From positions 1 to 10,464 of the forward strand of contig NZ_JBBIRC010000045.1 of NCBI RefSeq assembly GCF_037442045.1: a DNA stretch of 10,464 bases. The letters are read 5' to 3'. Of the stretch, positions 5,808-10,464 are shown in pieces. The stretch comes from Ferroplasma sp037442045. GTDB taxonomy: Archaea; Thermoplasmatota; Thermoplasmata; Thermoplasmatales; Thermoplasmataceae. Within the stretch, counting starts at the first letter, position 1. Every line of letters begins with the position of its first letter. Under the pieces are notes generated by a model. It had not been told where the DNA came from. It did not search any database and worked only from the letters and a program-made list of their open reading frames with translations. A program made the position numbers and the translations under genes.

Positions 5808-7483
5808 TGAAAATAATGGTTTTGGTTAAACAGATACCGGATATTAACGCCATAAAGTTTGATCAGAAGAGCAAGAGAATTATAAGAACAGGCGTAAAAC
5901 TATTATTCAATTCATATGATAAAAAGGCAGTAGAAGAAGCTGTAAGGTTATCTGAAAAATACGGATGCGAAACATATGCAGTTTCCATGGGCCCCAGCTC
6001 CGCTGCCGAAATACTAAATGATTCAATGAAAATGGGCATAAACCATGCTATACTTTTAAATGACAAAAATTTTGCAGGTTCAGATACATATATAACATCA
6101 AGAATACTATCTTCGCTAATTATGCATATAAATCCTGATATGGTTTTATCAGGAAGGTCATCTTTAGACGGCGATACATCACAGGTTCCACCGGAAACAG
6201 CTGAAATGGCAGGCTATAATTTTGTTTCAAATGTATCATTAATTGAAATCAACGGTGAAAGCGCAACTGTTTCAAGGGATGAAGATAATGGAATAAGAAA
6301 GATCAAGGTTTCGCTTCCTGCCTTTTTTTCTGTAAGTGAGAAAATCAACAGGGCGAGGCAAATAGATAATTCTGCCAAAGTTGAAGAAATAACGGTATAT
6401 AATTCTAAATTTACCACATGGAAGGGGAGTGATTCACCAACTGAAGTAATAGGCATTATTGCAATGGAAAGCAAGAGAGATAACAAATTTATCAACTTCG
6501 AAGAATTTATAAATATTCTAAATGAAGCTGGCAAACCCGGGCAGGGTGAGGAATATAAAATACTTGAAGCATCAAATTCTGCAGAGAATTTCCTTGGGCT
6601 TGCTGTAGATGATCCTGCGATTTCTCTTGAAATTTCATCAAAAATAGCCGAACTTGGGAATTTCAATATAACAGTAATAGGAAATATTGCACCATCACTT
6701 CTTAAAGGGCTGGCTTGCCATAAATACATATATCTTGAAAACTCAGACAATATATCATTTTCCGAATATGCGGAAGAATTTATAAGAAAATATAAGGTAA
6801 AGCACGTTCTGGCTCCATCAAATCTCAACGGCAGGGACATAGCATCGCATATTGCCGCTTCTCTTGGCCTTGGACTCACAGCGGACTGTGTTGATATTAA
6901 ATTAAACAATGGAAAATTAATTCAGTACAAACCATCTTTTGGCGGAGGCATAATAGCAGTTATAAGTTCAAAAACGGAACCTGATATTGCAACTGTAAGA
7001 AAAGGCATGTTTAAAATAAAATTTAAAAGCAAAGAATATGAAATTAATAATATAAAACTGGAGAAAAGCAAATATTTCAATGATTTAGAAAATATTCCTA
7101 TTGGCAATAAATTGCACCCTCTTGATACACCTGTAATATTTGGCATTGGAACGGGAGTAAATAAAGAAGATACACAATTAATCATTGAAATAGCCAGTAA
7201 AATCAACGGTTCTGTAGGTGCAACAAGAAGAGTTGTGGATATGGGGAGAATGCCCAGGCAATTCCAAATAGGGCTCACAGGAGTATCTATATCTCCGGAA
7301 CTGTACATAGCTATTGGATTATCTGGTTCAGATAACCATATTGTCGGAATCAGGTACGCTAAAAATGTTATGGCAGTTAACAGCAATCCGGAAGCAGAGA
7401 TATTTAAACATTCTGATTTCGGCATGGTTATAGACTCTCACGAGTTTATTGAGAAGCTTTATAAATTATTAATAATGAAATGA
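5807..7483 (+). CDS. fused electron transfer flavoprotein, beta-alpha (EtfB-EtfA)
   Basis: A 558-residue FAD protein passing electrons from dehydrogenases (for example acyl-CoA dehydrogenases) to a quinone oxidoreductase or other acceptor. Residues 1 to about 245 form the EtfB part, opening with VKQIPD and carrying the nucleotide loop GRSSLDGDTSQV (116-127). A short linker leads to the EtfA part from about 250, with its N-terminal domain to about 430 (RDIASHIAASLGLGLTAD at 343-360) and the FAD domain at about 440-558. The FAD domain keeps R474, Q487, T491, S507 and H511, positions that contact flavin in human ETF. The usual QTGK is LTGV (490-493) and the usual SGAIQH is SGSDNH (506-511). Fused ETFs are known in Sulfolobus and Thermoplasma relatives. 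FixC/FixX genes often sit beside ETFs; here the only neighbour is a Rieske ferredoxin. Confidence 0.95.
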   Translation: MKIMVLVKQIPDINAIKFDQKSKRIIRTGVKLLFNSYDKKAVEEAVRLSEKYGCETYAVSMGPSSAAEILNDSMKMGINHAILLNDKNFAGSDTYITSRILSSLIMHINPDMVLSGRSSLDGDTSQVPPETAEMAGYNFVSNVSLIEINGESATVSRDEDNGIRKIKVSLPAFFSVSEKINRARQIDNSAKVEEITVYNSKFTTWKGSDSPTEVIGIIAMESKRDNKFINFEEFINILNEAGKPGQGEEYKILEASNSAENFLGLAVDDPAISLEISSKIAELGNFNITVIGNIAPSLLKGLACHKYIYLENSDNISFSEYAEEFIRKYKVKHVLAPSNLNGRDIASHIAASLGLGLTADCVDIKLNNGKLIQYKPSFGGGIIAVISSKTEPDIATVRKGMFKIKFKSKEYEINNIKLEKSKYFNDLENIPIGNKLHPLDTPVIFGIGTGVNKEDTQLIIEIASKINGSVGATRRVVDMGRMPRQFQIGLTGVSISPELYIAIGLSGSDNHIVGIRYAKNVMAVNSNPEAEIFKHSDFGMVIDSHEFIEKLYKLLIMK

Positions 7484-7614
7484 TAAAAAGAATATTTATT
7501 CCAAATAATTGTTTATTCCTGTTAAATATATTTATAATTTATTAAAAAATGCAAATCATACGTATATTAGAATAAAATTAGAAACAATAATTTACAACTT
7601 AAGTATCAACTATA

Positions 7615-8196
7615 ATGGATATGAAAAATATCACAGTAAATTTTCCAAAAAATATAGTGCTGGAAGATGGCACCGGTGTTAAAATTCAAAAGGATGAAAT
7701 TGCCAACGAATCATTATTTTCATTGCTTTTCCCTGAAAAATCCACTGATAACATTGCAATAAATCTTATAAAAAACAGCTTTCATGATGCAACGCCAAGC
7801 TTCTTTAAAGGAGAAAAATACAGCATGGCAAGGGAACTAACATTTCCATGGGAACTGCACATAAGGCTTTTTAATAATGGGAAAAAATACGGAAAACTAT
7901 TCGCACATATAGAAATATCAAGAAAATACTTTGAACATTTATTTATAATTCAACCATCAGTTTTCGATTCATTTGAATATTATAGAACAGTGTATAAGGA
8001 ATTTAAAGTGTTACATGAACCATCCGGAAACCTTGTTAAAGAATTCAAAAGCAATTATAAAATTACACTTGTACCACCAGAAAATCTTATAGAATGGATG
8101 CCTGTAGTTATAAGCTTATATGAGAATTTCTCAGGTTATAAGGAAAAATTCAGGGAAATTATAGATATCCTGGATTATGAATTGCATCGCAGATAA
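7615..8196 (+). CDS. uncharacterised protein, 193 residues
   Basis: I do not recognise this protein. It is soluble-looking: no signal peptide, no membrane segment, no cysteine. It is rich in Phe, Tyr, Lys and Ile. The N-terminal 30 residues look like beta strands around NITVNFPKNIVLEDGTG, the middle contains an aromatic patch (LTFPWELHIRLF, about 75-86), and the C-terminus (about 160-193) looks helical and charged. The frame is clean over its whole length with codon use like its neighbours, which argues for a real gene. ATGs at 7615 and 7621 are both possible starts; a weak TATA-like ATAATTTA at about 7587-7594 lies near the leaderless distance. It follows the ETF gene by 131 bp and its stop is one base from that of convergent nob1. 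A Thermoplasmatales-restricted family is my guess. Confidence 0.75.
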   Translation: MDMKNITVNFPKNIVLEDGTGVKIQKDEIANESLFSLLFPEKSTDNIAINLIKNSFHDATPSFFKGEKYSMARELTFPWELHIRLFNNGKKYGKLFAHIEISRKYFEHLFIIQPSVFDSFEYYRTVYKEFKVLHEPSGNLVKEFKSNYKITLVPPENLIEWMPVVISLYENFSGYKEKFREIIDILDYELHRR

Positions 8197-8197
8197 T

Positions 8198-8671
8198 TCA
8201 TTTCTTCGAATAACGTTTTATTTCGTGGCCACATACAGGGCATATTTTTATGTATTCATTATAAATTTTATGGCATCCGGTGCATCTATACTTCCATATT
8301 ATATTCTTTTTTATTTCTTTAATTCCGCTGCCCATGTATTCAATGCCAGAATATCCTGCAACGTTCTGAATAGCGTAATCATCAGTTACTATGATTCCTT
8401 TAAATTCCATAGCAAGTGCAATAACATCAATGTCTGTGGAACTTAAGACATTATAATCGCCAGTTTTTATTGCCGCTTCCTTAGCTTTTTTTACATATTC
8501 TGTAGATGGATTTCTAATATTTATGTCCGCTACTTCAAGAATCTTTTCCAGAGACCCTTTTTTTATTTCGTTTACCACTGAATAAGGAAATATATAATTT
8601 TTTTCAGATATGTTCAACTTACCTGATAATATTGCCGATGTATCTATAATGTAATTTCTGTCCACGTCCAC
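8198..8671 (-). CDS. nob1: Nob1-type rRNA endonuclease (PIN domain plus zinc ribbon)
   Basis: A 157-residue ribosome-biogenesis nuclease expected to cut the 3' end of pre-16S rRNA at the late 30S stage. The PIN domain spans about 5-110 with the acidic metal site at D10 (IIDTSA), E35 (VVNEIKKG), D80 (LSSTDIDVIALA) and D97/D98 (VTDDYAIQN). A C-terminal zinc ribbon follows with C130, C133, C144 and C147. This PIN-then-ribbon order is the archaeal Nob1 architecture (COG1439). No ATG is available near the start. GTG at 8671 (M-D-V-D-R-N) or GTG at 8665 (M-D-R-N) must be used, and both are preceded by GGA or GTG-GAC without a clear Shine-Dalgarno. A TATA-like ATTTAAATAG on the minus strand at 8710-8701 is the likely promoter. 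It diverges from the permease gene at 8753. Confidence 0.92.
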   Translation of the reverse strand: MDVDRNYIIDTSAILSGKLNISEKNYIFPYSVVNEIKKGSLEKILEVADINIRNPSTEYVKKAKEAAIKTGDYNVLSSTDIDVIALAMEFKGIIVTDDYAIQNVAGYSGIEYMGSGIKEIKKNIIWKYRCTGCHKIYNEYIKICPVCGHEIKRYSKK

Positions 8672-8700
8672 AAAACAAAATATTAATTTTAGTAATAAAT

Positions 8701-8710
8701 CTATTTAAAT
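8701..8710 (-). promoter_or_regulatory. TATA-like element of nob1
   Basis: On the minus strand this reads ATTTAAATAG, centred about 34 bp before the GTG at 8671, which would leave a leader of roughly ten bases. The 81-bp divergent gap also holds ATATAAATTT (8714-8723, plus strand) and ACATATATG (8740-8748), which could serve the permease gene. Confidence 0.35.
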
Positions 8711-8752
8711 TCAATATAAATTTCTTTTCGTTTTTAATAACATATATGATTT

Positions 8753-9541
8753 ATGCTACAATTCAGATCTATGATATTATTTTATATAATTATGCTTATT
8801 ATAGGAATTGCAGTTGGAGCTCTAACCGGTATTACCGGCAGCAGTGGAGTTCTTGTTGTTGTTCCTGTCCTTTCCTATATGGGAATTAACTTTAAAACTG
8901 CCATAGGCACAAGCCTGCTTGTAGATGTAATAACAACAACAATTGTTATCTATGTCTATCTAAGGAAAAAGACACTTGAGCCAGGGCTTGGAATAATACT
9001 GGGACTCGGTGCTATAATAGGTGCACAGATCGGTGCACTGATAGCCGGAATACTACCTGTACTGCCACTTGAAATTGCATTTACTGCAATGACAGCATAT
9101 ATGAGTTATTATGTTATCAAAAAATCATATACGCTTAATAAACATAAAGTTAAAAAATTTGAAATTAAAAGGAATACTGCATTGGGCATAGGATTTTTAC
9201 TGAGCATTCCAGTGGGCATACTGACCGGTGTAATAGGAACCAGTGGTGGAATAATGTTTGTCCTGATTATTATGGTATTTTTTTCAATGAAAGCTCAAAA
9301 TATGGTTGGAACTGCAACACTGGCAATGTTTTTATCGGCTTCAAGCGGAGTTGCTGGTTATTATACTATTGGGCATATAGATTTTCTTGCAGCGATTTTA
9401 ATAGGAATAATAGCACTGATATCAGGCTATTATTTTTCAATTTTAGCCCATAAACTTGATCAGAAATACATATACCGTTTTCTCGGTGTTGTATTTATAA
9501 TAGTAGTAATCAGTGAAATAGTAAAAATTGCAATTTTATAA
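8753..9541 (+). CDS. TauE/SafE family permease (putative sulfite/anion exporter)
   Basis: A 262-residue membrane protein with about eight hydrophobic segments and one charged central loop (KKSYTLNKHKVKKFEIKR, 123-140). The two internal repeats of the family are clear: VGALTGITGSSG (21-32) then GINFKTAIGTSLL (44-56), and VGILTGVIGTSGG (154-166) then MKAQNMVGTATL (179-190). Characterised relatives move sulfite, sulfoacetate, taurine-derived anions or other small organic anions; the substrate here is not readable. ATG at 8753 gives the full frame, but ATG at 8771 (MILFYIIMLI) may be the true start since it begins right at the first helix and has an ACATATATG box about 26 bp upstream. The stop overlaps the stop of the convergent ThiF-type gene by six bases. 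Confidence 0.9.
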   Translation: MLQFRSMILFYIIMLIIGIAVGALTGITGSSGVLVVVPVLSYMGINFKTAIGTSLLVDVITTTIVIYVYLRKKTLEPGLGIILGLGAIIGAQIGALIAGILPVLPLEIAFTAMTAYMSYYVIKKSYTLNKHKVKKFEIKRNTALGIGFLLSIPVGILTGVIGTSGGIMFVLIIMVFFSMKAQNMVGTATLAMFLSASSGVAGYYTIGHIDFLAAILIGIIALISGYYFSILAHKLDQKYIYRFLGVVFIIVVISEIVKIAIL

Positions 9542-10318
9542 CAACATTGATTTTCCAATTCCGGAATACTCTTTTCCTAAATATTTATAATCCTTTTTGC
9601 TGCAGCATCTGCATTCTCTGTTTTTACCAATGCCTATTTTTTTTATTTCAAAATTAAAAGCATCGATAAAATAAATACTTCCATCTATTTTGTAATCCAG
9701 CAAAATTTTTATTGCAAGATTTACACCATACGATGCAATTATACCTGGAACAGTACTTAAAACCCCTGCAACTGCACATACAGGCAATTCTTCTGGCTCA
9801 GCGTTAAAGCATGCATAACACGATGTTTTCCCCGGTATAATTGCCTTGAATTCGCCATATACTTCTATTGCAGATGTAAAAACCCATGGCTTTTCATATT
9901 TATCGCAGGCATCGTTTATTATGAATCTTGTAGTCATATTATCTGTGCCATCAAATACAAGGTCAACATTATCCACAATCCAGGCCATGGAAGAATCAAA
10001 TGCATTGTTATAAAATTCAATTTCCACATCCGGGTTAATTTCCTTTAGCCTTTTAGCAGCGGCTTCAGCCTTGTAATTTTTTAAATCTTTCATTCCATAA
10101 AGTATTTGCCTGTGGAGGTTTGTAATTTCTATCCTGTCCCTGTCAACAAGTATTAACTTTTTAACCCCAAGCCTTGAAAACATTTCTGCTGCAGCACTGC
10201 CGGTTCCGCCAAGGCCGACTATAAGTACTGACTTTTCCAGAAGTTTTTTCTGGTTATCCTCTCCAATTTGCTTTAAAACAATTTGCCGTGAATATCTTTT
10301 CATATAATCTTTATCCAT
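9536..10318 (-). CDS. ThiF/MoeB-type adenylyltransferase (E1-like sulfur-carrier activating enzyme)
   Basis: A 260-residue cytosolic enzyme expected to adenylate the C-terminal Gly-Gly of a small ubiquitin-like sulfur carrier (ThiS, MoaD or archaeal SAMP type) for thiamine, molybdopterin or tRNA thiolation. Motifs in order: the E1 N-terminal YSRQIVL (9-15); ATP loop GLGGTG (35-40); D59 and DRIEITNLHRQ with N67, R70 and Q71; DGTDN (123-127); zinc pair C167/C170; the conserved Cys C181 before AVAGVLSTVPG; and the second zinc pair in ECRCC (C236, C239). No rhodanese domain is present. The length is normal for MoeB/ThiF. No sulfur-carrier gene is visible in the window, so the pathway cannot be chosen. 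The start is set by a strong Shine-Dalgarno. Confidence 0.93.
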   Translation of the reverse strand: MDKDYMKRYSRQIVLKQIGEDNQKKLLEKSVLIVGLGGTGSAAAEMFSRLGVKKLILVDRDRIEITNLHRQILYGMKDLKNYKAEAAAKRLKEINPDVEIEFYNNAFDSSMAWIVDNVDLVFDGTDNMTTRFIINDACDKYEKPWVFTSAIEVYGEFKAIIPGKTSCYACFNAEPEELPVCAVAGVLSTVPGIIASYGVNLAIKILLDYKIDGSIYFIDAFNFEIKKIGIGKNRECRCCSKKDYKYLGKEYSGIGKSMLL

Positions 10319-10357
10319 TTAGATAACACCTCCTGATATATTCATCAATTTTTCCAT
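10319..10357 (-). CDS. possible 12-codon leader ORF before the ThiF-type gene
   Basis: An ATG at 10357 opens the peptide MEKLMNISGGVI, whose TAA (10321-10319) directly abuts the ATG of the next gene (TAAATG). The ThiF Shine-Dalgarno lies inside it. A TATA-like element 25-37 bp upstream would make this ATG the first codon of a leaderless transcript. It may equally be an untranslated leader, as such a short frame easily arises by chance. Confidence 0.25.
   Translation of the reverse strand: MEKLMNISGGVI
10327..10333 (-). promoter_or_regulatory. strong Shine-Dalgarno site of the ThiF-type gene
   Basis: GGAGGTG on the minus strand lies eight bases before the ATG at 10318. It is the best Shine-Dalgarno in the window and fixes the start. 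In organisms with mostly leaderless first genes, such a site suggests a leadered or operon-internal start. Confidence 0.75.
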
Positions 10358-10381
10358 GCAGTAAACCTGCAGGAATTAAGG

Positions 10382-10394
10382 TTAAATTTTAATT
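10382..10394 (-). promoter_or_regulatory. TATA-like element upstream of the ThiF-type gene
   Basis: On the minus strand this reads AATTAAAATTTAA. Transcription starting about 25 bp downstream would begin near 10360, giving a leader of about 40 bases before the ThiF ATG. A CCTGCAGG palindrome (10366-10373) sits between the element and the predicted start. The remaining bases to 10464 are AT-rich with no gene seen. Confidence 0.4.
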
Positions 10395-10464
10395 ACTTAT
10401 TTCATCGAACTATTATTGCACAGTATTTTCTTTATTTTATAATTCTTATTAAGTATAATTATCT

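Noticed and set aside
6214..6909. 231-codon open frame on the minus strand inside the fused ETF gene
   Set aside because: It lies wholly antisense to a strongly supported gene, and its Ser/Leu/Ile-rich translation is a typical shadow of the ETF codon pattern.
8177..8446. 89-codon plus-strand frame overlapping nob1
   Set aside because: It overlaps the end of the preceding gene and runs antisense through the Nob1 zinc ribbon; it reads as a hydrophobic artefact.

Overview
This AT-rich window looks like chromosome from a thermoacidophilic archaeon of the order Thermoplasmatales (a Ferroplasma, Acidiplasma or Picrophilus type organism). The archaeal signs are a Nob1-type PIN/zinc-ribbon rRNA nuclease, a DUF99 protein, a short archaeal PRPP synthase, and an electron transfer flavoprotein whose beta and alpha subunits are fused into one chain. 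Most genes lack a Shine-Dalgarno site and instead have a TATA-like element about 22-31 bp before the start codon, the pattern of leaderless archaeal transcripts. The order-level assignment is inferred from gene content; no database search was run.

Layout, left to right. A zinc-binding medium-chain reductase resembling archaeal acryloyl-CoA reductases (170-1180, +). Then prs and a DUF99 gene joined by a 4-base overlap (1394-2826, +). Convergent to these is a 12-helix MFS transporter of the phosphate/metabolite symporter type (4277-2871, -). Its AT-rich upstream region carries a perfect 14-bp direct repeat and a 9-bp inverted repeat. Next comes an SMP-30/gluconolactonase family enzyme (5365-4535, -). 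Divergent from it is a two-gene operon of a single-domain Rieske ferredoxin and a fused ETF (5490-7483, +). An unrecognised 193-residue protein follows (7615-8196, +), convergent with nob1 (8671-8198, -). Finally there is a TauE/SafE permease (8753-9541, +), whose stop overlaps that of a convergent ThiF/MoeB-type adenylating enzyme (10318-9536, -).

How the genes may work together. The gluconolactonase homologue and the transporter would fit sugar or sugar-acid use through the non-phosphorylative Entner-Doudoroff route known in Thermoplasma and Picrophilus. The Rieske-ETF pair looks like a dedicated electron-transfer module without the usual FixC/FixX partners nearby. prs feeds nucleotide synthesis and Nob1 matures 16S rRNA. 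The ThiF homologue activates a sulfur carrier (ThiS/MoaD/SAMP type), and TauE/SafE permeases move sulfur or carboxylate anions, so the right end has a loose sulfur theme.

The window is mostly ordinary chromosome. No mobile element, CRISPR array, tRNA or rRNA was seen. The points most worth a second look are the Rieske-ETF module and its altered FAD motif, the nested inverted repeats at its promoter, the repeats before the transporter, a possible 12-codon leader ORF ending exactly at the thiF start, and the unrecognised 193-residue protein.
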